From positions 248,001 to 312,000 of the forward strand of contig NZ_KE159568.1 in the NCBI RefSeq assembly GCF_000403845.2: DNA of 64,000 nucleotides. The letters run 5' to 3'. Below the pieces are notes generated by a model. That model did not search any database and was not told the DNA's origin. It saw only the letters and a program-made list of their open reading frames with translations. This document shows, piece by piece, positions 37,127-45,505 of the stretch. Every line of letters begins with the position of its first letter. Position 1 is the stretch's first letter. Source of the DNA: Eubacterium sp. 14-2 (lineage in GTDB: Bacteria; Bacillota; Clostridia; Lachnospirales; Lachnospiraceae). The position numbers and the translations under genes were made by a program.

Positions 37127-37136
37127 TCCGCCCCTC

Positions 37137-37703
37137 CTACAGCATTCCAACCAGATCAAGGCTTGGGCTTAAGGTCTCCTCCCCCGGCTGCCATTTTGCC
37201 GGACATACCTGATCGCCATGTTCTTCCACAAATTTCGCTGCCCGCAGTTTACGAAGCAGCTCCTCTGCATTTCTCCCGATTCCCATATCGTGAATCTCAT
37301 ATGCTTTCACTTCTCCTCTGGGGTTCAGAATAAAGGTTCCTCTCAGGGCCTGTCCCAGTTCTTCCACCAGAACGCCAAACTGTTTCGCGAGAACACCTGC
37401 CGGATCTCCCAGCATCACATACTGAATCTTTTTGATGGTATCGGACGCATCCGCCCATGCTTTATGTACAAAATGGGTATCTTCTGATACGGAATAAATC
37501 TCACATCCCTCTTCTTTGAATTCCTCGTAATGGTCTGCCAGATCTCCCAGTTCCGTAGGACATACAAAGGTAAAATCAGCGGGATAGAAAAACAGTATGG
37601 ACCAGTGTCCTTTCAGATCTTCCTGTGTCACGTCCAGAAATTCCCCTTTGCAGAATGCGGATACCTGAAATTCCTCCACCTGTTTATTAATCATATTTTC
37701 CAT
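37137..37703 (-). CDS. ahpC: alkyl hydroperoxide reductase AhpC (typical 2-Cys peroxiredoxin)
   Basis: The ATG at 37703 with AAAGGAG gives 188 residues. The peroxidatic Cys is in FYPADFTFVCPTELGDL (Cys48) and the resolving Cys in HGDQVCPAKWQPGE near the C-terminus. Other blocks are VSEDTHFVHKAW and LGQALRGTFILNPRG. It reduces peroxides using the thioredoxin-fold partner encoded directly after it. It has a strong promoter and a short leader with a GTTGCA/TGCAAC hairpin. I saw no clear PerR box. Confidence 0.97.
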   Translation of the reverse strand: MENMINKQVEEFQVSAFCKGEFLDVTQEDLKGHWSILFFYPADFTFVCPTELGDLADHYEEFKEEGCEIYSVSEDTHFVHKAWADASDTIKKIQYVMLGDPAGVLAKQFGVLVEELGQALRGTFILNPRGEVKAYEIHDMGIGRNAEELLRKLRAAKFVEEHGDQVCPAKWQPGEETLSPSLDLVGML

Positions 37704-37790
37704 TATAAAACTCCTTTCTCTCATCCATCCGTTCATTTTATAAGCGTTCCTGTTGCATTGATACCTGCAACGGTAAACCACCTGCACTTT

Positions 37791-37819
37791 ATTATATCTT
37801 TGAAAATCCGTAAAAGCAA
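37791..37819 (-). promoter_or_regulatory. predicted promoter of ahpC
   Basis: TTGCTT, 17 bases, TATAAT on the minus strand, about 90 bases before ahpC. The rest of 37820-37934 shows nothing I recognise. Confidence 0.65.
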
Positions 37820-37934
37820 CTAATATTTTCTCAAATCGGAAATGAGCTTTCCGGAATATTGCTCTCTCCCCTCATACAGTTCATTTCAAGTGTCAAAAAA
37901 CCCTGTCTATTCCGTCATTTCCAACTTTTTTGCC

Positions 37935-37963
37935 TTGCAATCCCTGTCAATTAACGTTATAAT
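37935..37963 (+). promoter_or_regulatory. predicted promoter of the repeat-peptide gene
   Basis: TTGCAA, 17 bases, TATAAT on the plus strand, 55 bases before the ATG at 38019. Confidence 0.75.
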
Positions 37964-38018
37964 ACAGTCACAGATAAGACGCAATTACATTTTTTATATT
38001 CGGTTCAGGAGGGAAACT

Positions 38019-38216
38019 ATGGAGAAAGAAAACTTAAATATTTCTAACATGAACGGTGTGACTTCAGATGACGATACCACCTGCAGTATTACAGACATGA
38101 ACTGCAACGGCAACAACGATGACACTACCTGCAGCATCACAGATATGAACTGTAACAGCGACAAAGACGATACCACCTGCAGTATTACAGATATGAACTG
38201 CAACGGGGACAACTAA
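38019..38216 (+). CDS. 65-residue peptide with three 16-residue Cys repeats, RiPP-precursor-like
   Basis: The ATG at 38019 follows AGGAGGGAAACT and gives 65 residues. A 17-residue start (MEKENLNISNMNGVTSD) is followed by three near-identical units at 18-33, 34-49 and 50-65, each DDTTCSITDMNCN plus three variable residues. Every unit has two Cys (22/29, 38/45, 54/61) and a CSITD, that is CX3D, motif. NISNMNG in the start looks like a worn unit. It has a strong promoter and its own terminator. Short leader plus repeated Cys cores suggests a ribosomally made, modified peptide; CX3D is the crosslink pattern of radical-SAM thioether peptides such as freyrasin. No maturase, protease or exporter is adjacent, so a metal-binding or secreted role is also possible. 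I do not recognise the family. Confidence 0.75.
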   Translation: MEKENLNISNMNGVTSDDDTTCSITDMNCNGNNDDTTCSITDMNCNSDKDDTTCSITDMNCNGDN

Positions 38217-38315
38217 TCAACCGTCGTTGCATACTTTTTGTTAATGCGGCAGGATTTCCATATGGAAGAAAATGACTGACTGCTGCATTATGAATGAATT
38301 TGCCCACTCTCTTTT

Positions 38316-38353
38316 AGACCAGGGTTCTGTTTCGGCAGAACTTCTGGTCTTTT
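38316..38353 (+). terminator. intrinsic terminator after the repeat-peptide gene
   Basis: AGACCAG-g-GTTCTG pairs with CAGAAC-tt-CTGGTCT, then TTTTCC on the plus strand. It limits the upstream transcript to the peptide gene and a 100-base tail that holds a further AATGC-GCAG / CTGC-GCATT helix. Confidence 0.75.
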
Positions 38354-38456
38354 CCATATCCGGTATTCCTTTCAGACCCAAAGGCCTCTCTGAGGTTATC
38401 CGGATATATCAAATATACCGGGAATCCAAAGGTTCCCGAAAGAAAGGAACACTGCC

Positions 38457-38717
38457 ATGCGTATCTGGTTTAAATTATTCAGGGATAACCGTCTGCTCCG
38501 GGATACGGTGATTACAGACGATAGCAGCGATACCCGTACCCACAAAATTTTTCATGCACTGGAACAGGTCTGCTATGAGTTTGACCTGAGCCAGCCAATC
38601 TGGCTGGACTCCACCATATCCGAATTCAAACGCCAGGGCAAAGCCCGCTTTTATCAGGATAATTTTCTGGAAGAAATTTCATTTGATTTTCTGGAAATCC
38701 ATGTGATTGAAGAATAA
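38457..38717 (+). CDS. small hypothetical protein (86 residues)
   Basis: The ATG is preceded by AAAGGAACACTGCC. The 86-residue product begins MRIWFKLFRDNRLLRDTVI and is rich in charged and aromatic residues (HALEQVCYEFDLSQPIWLDST, RFYQDNFLEEISFDFLEIHVIEE). No signal peptide, membrane segment or motif is seen; it is probably a small soluble protein. I believe similar proteins occur in other Lachnospiraceae, but I cannot give a function. It is separated from the repeat-peptide gene by a terminator and followed by a hairpin shared with the convergent methyltransferase gene. Confidence 0.7.
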   Translation: MRIWFKLFRDNRLLRDTVITDDSSDTRTHKIFHALEQVCYEFDLSQPIWLDSTISEFKRQGKARFYQDNFLEEISFDFLEIHVIEE

Positions 38718-38737
38718 GCCGGACTGCCAGAGAAAAT

Positions 38738-38779
38738 GCTTTTACCTTCTGTCACCTGTCCAGCAGAGAAGATAAAAGC
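38738..38779. terminator. hairpin between convergent genes
   Basis: GCTTTTA-(U/G)-CTTCT pairs with AGAAG-GTAAAAGC around a 14-base loop. The minus strand continues ATTTTCTC. It probably terminates both the 86-residue gene and the methyltransferase gene. Confidence 0.55.
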
Positions 38780-38804
38780 CAGATGATGTGGAACCACGTT
38801 GTTT

Positions 38805-39581
38805 TTACTTTCTCTGCCGGCTGACTTCATACATCAGCAGCGCTGCGGCCACTGCCGCATTCAGGGATTCTGTCCGTCCTTCCATGGGAATCCGAATCCG
38901 AATATCTGCCAGTTCTGCAATCTCAGGACTTAATCCATTTCCCTCATTTCCAATCAAAAACCCTGTATGTCCCCTGTAATCCGGTTCTTCGTAGGATACG
39001 GCCCCTTCCAGATGGGCTCCGTACAGGGTAACTCCTCTCTGTTTCAGGTCCCGGAGTGTTTCGGGCAGATCCGGAGTAATGTAAAAGGGCACCCGGTACA
39101 AAGCTCCCATGGTGGCGCGGATGGTTTTGGGATGGAACAGGTCCACGGTAGTCTGATTCATGACAATTCCTGTAATTCCCGCAGCTTCCCCGGTGCGTAT
39201 CATGGTACCCAGGTTTCCTGGATCCTGAATGGTATCAAGGATTAACAGATGTCCCTTCCTGTCTTTCCCCAGCAAATCATTCAGACTGTACTCCGGCATT
39301 TTTATCACACACAGAATCCCCTGGGGGGTTTTGGTATCACTGACAGCCTGAAATACCCGGTCTGACACCACTTCATAATCATATCCCTGAATCTTCCGGC
39401 ACTTTTCCGAATCCTCCAGAAAAGACTCGGAGACATACATGGCCTCAATGGATTCTCCGGGGGCTTCCAGACACATTTTCATTCCTTCCGCCACAAAAAC
39501 CCGCTGTTCATAGCGGGTTTTTGACTTTTTATTCAACTGTAAGATCTGTTTCATCTGTCTGTTTCCGGAACTTGTAATCAT
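38805..39581 (-). CDS. TrmH/SpoU-family RNA 2'-O-methyltransferase
   Basis: The ATG at 39581 with GGAGCGCAT gives 258 residues. The N-terminal part (about 1-100) is the RNA-binding domain of the RlmB/TsnR-like group; the SPOUT domain follows with motif 1 LILDTIQDPGNLGTMIRTGEAAG, motif 2 LIGNEGNGLSPEI and motif 3 IPMEGRTESLNAAVAAALLMYE forming the SAM-binding knot. The target, rRNA or tRNA, is not determined by these motifs. It begins 17 bases after the pfkA stop, so it is probably transcribed with pfkA. Confidence 0.92.
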   Translation of the reverse strand: MITSSGNRQMKQILQLNKKSKTRYEQRVFVAEGMKMCLEAPGESIEAMYVSESFLEDSEKCRKIQGYDYEVVSDRVFQAVSDTKTPQGILCVIKMPEYSLNDLLGKDRKGHLLILDTIQDPGNLGTMIRTGEAAGITGIVMNQTTVDLFHPKTIRATMGALYRVPFYITPDLPETLRDLKQRGVTLYGAHLEGAVSYEEPDYRGHTGFLIGNEGNGLSPEIAELADIRIRIPMEGRTESLNAAVAAALLMYEVSRQRK

Positions 39582-39597
39582 ATGCGCTCCAATTCTT

Positions 39598-40572
39598 CTA
39601 AACACTCAGATTTCTGCAGACTTCAAACTGATATTCCGGAAGCTGTTTCTCCATGGCCAGCGCTTCGTCAATATCAAAGTCCACAAAATCACCGTGACGG
39701 TATCCCACCACCCGGTTGGATTTTCCTTCACAGAGTAAATCCACCGCATAGGCTCCCATGGTGGATGCATAAACACGGTCTTTACAGGTAGGGCTTCCGC
39801 CGCGCTGCATGTGGCCCAGAATGGTTGCTCTTGTCTCAAGGCCGGTAGCTGCCTCGATTCTCTTTGCCATGCTTGCGGAATGTCCGATTCCCTCTGCATT
39901 TATAATAATGTGATGTTTCTTTCCCCGTTTCCGGTTGGCAATAATATTATTTACCAGTTTCTGCTCGTCATAATCATATTTTTCCGGCAGGAGGATATCC
40001 TCCGCACCGTTGGCGATGCCGCACCAGAGTGCAATATAGCCTGCTCCGCGTCCCATAACTTCTATGATAGAGCAGCGCTCATGGGAAGTGGATGTATCAC
40101 GTACCTTGTCAATGGCATCCATGGCTGTATTCACTGCTGTGTCAAATCCAATGGTGTATTCCGTACATGCAATGTCCAAATCAATGGTTCCGGGAATTGC
40201 CACGGTATTAATTCCAAGAGCAGCCAGTTTCTGAGCTCCCTTAAAGGAACCGTCGCCGCCAATTACAATAACTCCGTCAATTTCGTGCCTGCGGCACATT
40301 TCCGCACCCAGCGCCTGTCCCTCCGGAGTCCTAAATTCGCTGCACCTTGCAGTCTGCAGAATAGTACCGCCCCGCTGAATCGTATCTGAAACGCCTTTTG
40401 CTTCCATATCCACAATTTCACCCTGAAGCAGCCCGGCATATCCTCGTTTAATTCCCTTTACTTTTCTGCCCCGTGCAAGGCCCTGACGCACTACCGCACG
40501 GATTGCAGCATTCATACCCGGCGCATCACCGCCGCTGGTAAGCACGCCAATTGTCTGAACTTCTTTTGCCAT
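39598..40572 (-). CDS. pfkA: ATP-dependent 6-phosphofructokinase
   Basis: A 324-residue PfkA. Blocks are IGVLTSGGDAPGMNAAIRAVVR, VIGGDGSFKGA (GGDGS, typical of ATP rather than PPi as donor), EVMGRGAGYIALW and HMQRGGSPTCKDR. The catalytic loop reads PGTIDLDI where most bacterial enzymes have TIDND; both Asp residues remain and only the middle Asn is Leu. It converts fructose 6-phosphate to the 1,6-bisphosphate. It lies 47 bases after dnaE, the dnaE-pfkA order known in many Firmicutes. Confidence 0.97.
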   Translation of the reverse strand: MAKEVQTIGVLTSGGDAPGMNAAIRAVVRQGLARGRKVKGIKRGYAGLLQGEIVDMEAKGVSDTIQRGGTILQTARCSEFRTPEGQALGAEMCRRHEIDGVIVIGGDGSFKGAQKLAALGINTVAIPGTIDLDIACTEYTIGFDTAVNTAMDAIDKVRDTSTSHERCSIIEVMGRGAGYIALWCGIANGAEDILLPEKYDYDEQKLVNNIIANRKRGKKHHIIINAEGIGHSASMAKRIEAATGLETRATILGHMQRGGSPTCKDRVYASTMGAYAVDLLCEGKSNRVVGYRHGDFVDFDIDEALAMEKQLPEYQFEVCRNLSV

Positions 40573-40619
40573 AACCGTCCCTCCTGTTTTCCTGTCCTGA
40601 TTGTCTAATCTCTTACATT

Positions 40620-43600
40620 CTAATCTCTTTTTCCATGATTTTCAATGCTCTTTTCTACAACTTTTACATTATTTTCTCCCAAAAAGTTAGTTAATCTGTT
40701 GACAATTTCCGGTAAAATGCCGATATTCCGGTTCGGCGGCAGGCGTTTCATCAGTTTTTCATCTGCAATGTAAATCACCACCGGGTCATTCCCGTCTCCG
40801 GATTCTAACAGACGAAGGAGTTCTTCTTCTTTCCGGTTGTAGGAATCCCTGGAGGGAAACTGGAGCCAGAGTTCTTTTCTGGTATCGTCAAAGGAATAGA
40901 TTTTATCGCAGATCAGCTTTCCATTCTTTTCTTCCTCCGTCACTGCACGTCCCTTTACAAATACTTTTTCATCCAGATTCAGCAGCCGGCTGTTTTTTTC
41001 ATACACTTTGGGAAACACAATGATTTCCAGATTTCCCACCAGATCTTCCAGTGTAATAAAGGCCATGGTCTGGTTATTCCTGGTGTATTTCACCGTTTTA
41101 TCCACAATCATTCCTCCCACCATGGCAGATTCCCCGTCCCGCACCCTGGTCTGGCCGCTCTCTTCTTCCAGTATAAAATCCGTAGTCACTCTGGTTATAT
41201 TTTTTTTCCATTTTTCTTCATATTCTTCCAGCGGATGGCCGCTGATGTAGATACCCAGCACCTCTTTTTCAAACCCCAGATAAGTTTCTCTGGCATACTC
41301 TCCCACATCCGGGAGCTTCACTTCAAATTCTGCTTTTTCTTCTTCTCCTGCCAGGTCAAACAATGTCATCTGGCCAGCCATGGTATTTTTCTTATCCTGG
41401 GCAATGGCGTCCATCATTCCGGCATAGGCCATCATGCTCTGTTTTCTGGTGGCTCCCAGATTGTCCAGGGCGCCTGCCTTTATCAGATTTTCCACCACCC
41501 GTTTATTGATTTCCTGATCTGCCATACGGGTGAGGAAATCCTTCAGGCTGGTAAATCTTCCCCGTTCTTTCCGCTCCTGACAGAGATTTTTGATAAAAGC
41601 GTGGTTGACGCTTTTAATGGCGGAAAGACCATAGCGTATGGCCTGACTGCCGGCTACGGAAAAATCACTCTCTCCTTCGTTGACGCTGGGGGAAAGCACC
41701 TGAATCCCCATCTGGCGGCAGGTAAAAATATATTCAGAAATCTTGCCGATATGTCCCATTACGGAACTCATCAGGGCAGCCATATACTCCAGGGGATAGT
41801 AATATTTCAGATATGCAGTCTGATAAGCCACCACTGCATAGGCTGCCGCATGAGATTTGTTAAAGGCATATTTTGCAAAATCTGTCATGTCGTCATATAT
41901 TTTATTGGCTGTTTTTTCGTCAATTCCGTTGCTGATACAGCCCGGAACTCCTTCTTCCGGATTGCCGTATACGAAATTCTTCCGCTCCTTTTCCATCACA
42001 GAGGCTTTTTTCTTGGACATGGCCCGGCGTACCAGGTCGCTGCGGCCCAGGGTGTATCCTGCCAGATCCCGGACAATCTGCATCACCTGTTCCTGATACA
42101 CGATACAGCCGTAAGTGGGCGCCAGAATGGGTTCAAGCTGCGGACAGTCATAAGTTACGGAATCAGGATTGTTTTTCCCCCGGATATAAGCGGGAATAAA
42201 ATCCATGGGGCCCGGACGGTACAGGGAGATTCCCGCAATAATATCCTCCAGGCTTCTGGGCTTTAACTCCTTCATAAAGTTTTTCATCCCGGCGCTTTCT
42301 AACTGGAACACTCCTTCATTTTTCCCCGTTCCCAGAGCCTCCAGCACGTTTTTGTCCGCAAAGTCAATATTGTCAATATCAAGGCTGATATTTCTGCTTT
42401 CCTGAATCAGGTTTACCGCTTCCTGCAGAACGGTCAGGTTGCGCAGCCCCAGAAAATCCATTTTCAGAAGTCCCAGTTCTTCCAGAGTAGTCATGGTAAA
42501 CTGAGTGGTAACAGCTCCGTCACTTCCTCTGGAAAGAGGTACAAATTCGTCAATTTCCCTGGAACTGATCACCACTCCCGCCGCGTGCATGGAGGTATGC
42601 CGGGGCAGACCTTCCAGACGTCTGGACATGTCGATAATCCGCTTTACATTTTCATCGCTTTCATAGAGAACACGTAGCTCCCGGTTTTTCTCCATAGCCT
42701 TGTCAATGGTAATCCCCAGTTCCGTGGGAATCTGCTTTGCGATACTGTCCACAAAGGCATAAGGCTGGTCCATTACTCTTCCCACATCCCGGATGACACC
42801 TCTGGCCGCCATGGTACCGAAGGTGACAATCTGCACCACCCGGTCCTTGCCGTATTTCCCGCTTACATAGTCAATCACTTCCTGTCTGCGCTCCACACAG
42901 AAATCAATATCAATATCCGGCATGGTGACACGCTCCGGATTCAGGAAACGTTCAAAAATCAGGTTATAGCGCAGAGGGTCGATATTGGTAATTTTCAGGG
43001 TATAGGAGACCAGAGAGCCAGCAGCGCTTCCACGTCCCGGCCCTACTGCAATCCCGTTTTCTCTGGCAAAACGGATAAAATCCCATACAATCAGAAAATA
43101 ATCCACATATCCCATCTGCCTGATAATATCCAGTTCATACCGGAGCTGCTTTTTGATTTCATCCAGCAGGATATCTCCTTTTCCGGGAATGGAAACTCTG
43201 CCGTCCCTTACCGGATATCTGCCCTCCAGCCCTTCAAAACACAGCTTCTTAAGATATTCCCAGGAGGTATATCCTTTCGGCACATCGAATTTCGGCAGTT
43301 TGGTGACGCCGAATTCAATTTCCACCTTACAGCGGTCGGCAATTTTCTGTGTATTTTCCAGCGCTTCCATTGCATAGGGAAACAGCCGGGCCATCTGTTC
43401 TTCCGACTTAACGAAAAACTGCCCCCCTTCATAGCGCATCCTGTTCTCGTCTGACAGTTTTTTTCCGGTCTGAATACACAGAAGGATATCGTGGGAATCC
43501 ACGTCGCTCTCATAGGTATAATGAACATCATTGGTAACCACCAGCGGAATGCCTGTCTCCTGACTCAGCCTTAAGAGCTGCTGATTGACATTGCGCTGTT

Positions 43601-44144
43601 CCGGCAGGCCATGGTCCTGAAGTTCCAGAAAATAATTGTCATGTCCGAAGGTTTTTTCATGCCAGAGGGCCGCTTCTCTGGCTTCTTCATAAGTGCCTCT
43701 GGACAGGAGTTTCTGCACCTCCCCCGCCAGACAGGCGCTCAGCACAATAAGCCCCTCATGGTACTGCTCCAGTACCTCCCGGTCCACCCTGGGCCTGTAA
43801 TAATAACCTTCCGTGAAACCTCTGGACACAATTTTCATCAGATTGCTGTACCCCTGATTATTCTCAGCCAGAAGAACCAGGTGGAAATACCGGTCCTCCC
43901 CTTCCACTTTCTCCCGGTCAAACCGGGAACCGGGAGCCACATAGATTTCACATCCCAGAATGGGCCGGATACCTGCTTCCAGCGCCGCCCGGTAAAAATC
44001 AATGACTCCGTACATCACTCCATGGTCCGTAATGGCCGCCGCAGTCATGCCCAGTTCTTTCACTCTGGCTACATATTCGTTAATCTTGTTGGAGCCGTCC
44101 AGAAGACTGTACTCCGTATGGACATGAAGATGTGCAAATGACAT
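40620..44144 (-). CDS. dnaE: DNA polymerase III subunit alpha, DnaE type
   Basis: 1174 residues, full length for DnaE. The N-terminal PHP domain starts SFAHLHVHTEYSLLDGSNKI and keeps its His residues. The palm has GPGRGSAAGSLVSYTLKI and the catalytic PDIDIDFCVERRQEVI; the fingers hold YRPGPMDFIPAYIRGKNN and PTYGCIVYQEQVMQI. A helix-hairpin-helix region (about 840-900) and a C-terminal OB fold (VGGMIVDKTVKYTRNNQTMAFITLEDLVG) follow. Clostridia usually also have PolC, so this is the lagging-strand/accessory replicase; PolC is not in the window. pfkA follows at 47 bases. Confidence 0.97.
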   Translation of the reverse strand: MSFAHLHVHTEYSLLDGSNKINEYVARVKELGMTAAAITDHGVMYGVIDFYRAALEAGIRPILGCEIYVAPGSRFDREKVEGEDRYFHLVLLAENNQGYSNLMKIVSRGFTEGYYYRPRVDREVLEQYHEGLIVLSACLAGEVQKLLSRGTYEEAREAALWHEKTFGHDNYFLELQDHGLPEQRNVNQQLLRLSQETGIPLVVTNDVHYTYESDVDSHDILLCIQTGKKLSDENRMRYEGGQFFVKSEEQMARLFPYAMEALENTQKIADRCKVEIEFGVTKLPKFDVPKGYTSWEYLKKLCFEGLEGRYPVRDGRVSIPGKGDILLDEIKKQLRYELDIIRQMGYVDYFLIVWDFIRFARENGIAVGPGRGSAAGSLVSYTLKITNIDPLRYNLIFERFLNPERVTMPDIDIDFCVERRQEVIDYVSGKYGKDRVVQIVTFGTMAARGVIRDVGRVMDQPYAFVDSIAKQIPTELGITIDKAMEKNRELRVLYESDENVKRIIDMSRRLEGLPRHTSMHAAGVVISSREIDEFVPLSRGSDGAVTTQFTMTTLEELGLLKMDFLGLRNLTVLQEAVNLIQESRNISLDIDNIDFADKNVLEALGTGKNEGVFQLESAGMKNFMKELKPRSLEDIIAGISLYRPGPMDFIPAYIRGKNNPDSVTYDCPQLEPILAPTYGCIVYQEQVMQIVRDLAGYTLGRSDLVRRAMSKKKASVMEKERKNFVYGNPEEGVPGCISNGIDEKTANKIYDDMTDFAKYAFNKSHAAAYAVVAYQTAYLKYYYPLEYMAALMSSVMGHIGKISEYIFTCRQMGIQVLSPSVNEGESDFSVAGSQAIRYGLSAIKSVNHAFIKNLCQERKERGRFTSLKDFLTRMADQEINKRVVENLIKAGALDNLGATRKQSMMAYAGMMDAIAQDKKNTMAGQMTLFDLAGEEEKAEFEVKLPDVGEYARETYLGFEKEVLGIYISGHPLEEYEEKWKKNITRVTTDFILEEESGQTRVRDGESAMVGGMIVDKTVKYTRNNQTMAFITLEDLVGNLEIIVFPKVYEKNSRLLNLDEKVFVKGRAVTEEEKNGKLICDKIYSFDDTRKELWLQFPSRDSYNRKEEELLRLLESGDGNDPVVIYIADEKLMKRLPPNRNIGILPEIVNRLTNFLGENNVKVVEKSIENHGKRD

Positions 44145-44239
44145 AATTCTTTATCCTTCCTGTAAGGTATCATATCGCCCGATGCTATACCGCCCCAACG
44201 GGCATGGGCTGCATACCATGGATTGCAGAACAATCATGG

Positions 44240-45352
44240 TTACATATACTCCGGATTCAGGAAAGGAATCACCAGCTCTGCAGGCTGCCCTTTCTCATCC
44301 ATCCCCCAGTAACCGCTGTAGATTCCGTCTCCCATACCGCTTGCAAACATGGCTACTTTTTCTCCCGTATCCGGTATCTGCCAGAGCAGGAAATCTCCGC
44401 TCTCCCGCTGAAGGCCGGGACACATTTCATAGCTTTTCCGGAAGAGAGCGGCAAAATAGTCGTAATACTCGTTTTTATCCGGATTTTCCTGTTTCCATCT
44501 GGTGATAAACGCACGGTATTTCGCGGCCACTTCCGCGTCTGAAATACAGGCCAGACCTGCATCCACTCCGAAAAAGGCCCATACTCCGGGTTTGCCCAGA
44601 TCTTCTCTGCTGTTTCCTTTTGGCATGGCAATTTCATGATGGACTGCTGTTTTGCTGCTGACCCGAAGCCTTGCCGCCGCAACCCGAAGCCCCACTTTGT
44701 CCGAATGACAGATGGAAAGCTCCACAGGGTAGCTTCCCGCCGGAATTTTCTGCTCCAGTGTGACCATGTATTTGCTTCCCAGATATACAATGGGGTCTGC
44801 AAGAACGATTTCTCCCGTTGGAAAATCTGCCTTTCCCACCGTATAAATTTCCGTTCTGCCCCTGTTCTGAAACAGCCCCTGAAAAAAGTCTTCCGGATAT
44901 GTCTCTTTATTGAGAAATTTCAGATTTTCCTCAAACACTGCCTGCAAAGGCGTTTTTACCTGCTCTCTGATTTCTTCCCCGGTTCTGGTATCCACAAAAT
45001 AAGAACCGGAAGCATCAGACCTGAATTCCAGATCTGCTCCGCAGGGCATATGAAACACATTGACCACAGCCGGCTCCAGATTTGCCAGCACATTAAAGTC
45101 CACAACTGCCATATTGTCCGGATTATCCACATATTCCTGCGTGTCCCTGTCTCCGAAAGCTATCCAGCCGTTCCCGTGTCCGCTATTCTGACGGAAAAAC
45201 CATTTCAGCCTGGAACTGCCTTCCAGAATGGAGCGGCTCACAATAGATTCTCCCGCTCCTTCTATATATTGCTTTATTTCCGGTTTTCTGACTTCCGGTT
45301 TTACGTCTTCTGTTTCATTCTCTTTTTTCTTCTTACTGTTAAATAATCCCAT
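44240..45352 (-). CDS. DUF2185-DUF4241 fusion protein
   Basis: A 370-residue protein with a Lys/Glu-rich start. Residues about 40-115 (SRSILEGSSRLKWFFRQ, GHGNGWIAFGDRDT, VVDFNVLANLEP) look like DUF2185, a domain found among Imm33-type immunity proteins. Residues about 175-370 look like DUF4241 (ADFPTGEIVLADPIVYL, VWAFFGVDAGLACISD, DFLLWQIPDTGEKVAMFASGMGDGIYSGYWG). No signal peptide or membrane segment is seen. No toxin gene is adjacent, so an immunity role is only a family association. The gene is read through a long structured leader that ends in a terminator-like hairpin 14 bases before the ATG. Domain names are from memory. Confidence 0.7.
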   Translation of the reverse strand: MGLFNSKKKKENETEDVKPEVRKPEIKQYIEGAGESIVSRSILEGSSRLKWFFRQNSGHGNGWIAFGDRDTQEYVDNPDNMAVVDFNVLANLEPAVVNVFHMPCGADLEFRSDASGSYFVDTRTGEEIREQVKTPLQAVFEENLKFLNKETYPEDFFQGLFQNRGRTEIYTVGKADFPTGEIVLADPIVYLGSKYMVTLEQKIPAGSYPVELSICHSDKVGLRVAAARLRVSSKTAVHHEIAMPKGNSREDLGKPGVWAFFGVDAGLACISDAEVAAKYRAFITRWKQENPDKNEYYDYFAALFRKSYEMCPGLQRESGDFLLWQIPDTGEKVAMFASGMGDGIYSGYWGMDEKGQPAELVIPFLNPEYM

Positions 45353-45365
45353 ACCTGCTCCTTTT

Positions 45366-45391
45366 TAAAAAGAATGCGTCTGCGCATTCTT
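45366..45391 (-). terminator. terminator-like hairpin directly before the DUF2185-DUF4241 gene
   Basis: AAGAATGCG, a 4-base loop and CGCATTCTT, then TTTTA on the minus strand, followed within 14 bases by the AAAAAGGAG binding site and the ATG. There is no room for a promoter after it, so transcripts must read through, which suggests attenuation. Confidence 0.65.
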
Positions 45392-45487
45392 TGCGCGCGA
45401 GGGGATTGCGCAGCAATAAACTCATCTCCGCGAGCTGCGCATCTTAATTGTTCTTCTACAGGAAGACAAGGTTTCCTGTAGAAGAAC
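45389..45487 (-). repeat. structured interspersed repeat, copy B
   Basis: The partner of copy A at 13621-13743, with the same ordered blocks CTTTGCGCGC, GAG, TTGCGcAGCAATA, GCGAG, TGCGCAT, and a perfect 15-bp hairpin GTTCTTCTACAGGAA / TTCCTGTAGAAGAAC at 45450-45487. It makes up most of the leader RNA of the DUF2185-DUF4241 gene. Confidence 0.7.
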
Positions 45488-45505
45488 GACCCTCTTTTTC
45501 GTATT

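Noticed and set aside
37704-37934. PerR box before ahpC
   Set aside because: No TTATAAT-N-ATTATAA-like palindrome could be found; only the plain promoter is present.
38272-38511. 79-codon plus-strand frame between the peptide gene and the 86-residue gene
   Set aside because: It contains the terminator hairpin at 38316-38353, overlaps the better supported gene at 38457 and has a poor start context.
44160-44235. GC-rich inverted repeats between the DUF2185-DUF4241 gene and dnaE
   Set aside because: Partial pairing of GCCC and GGGC blocks with no U-tract and no consistent single stem; not enough for a call.
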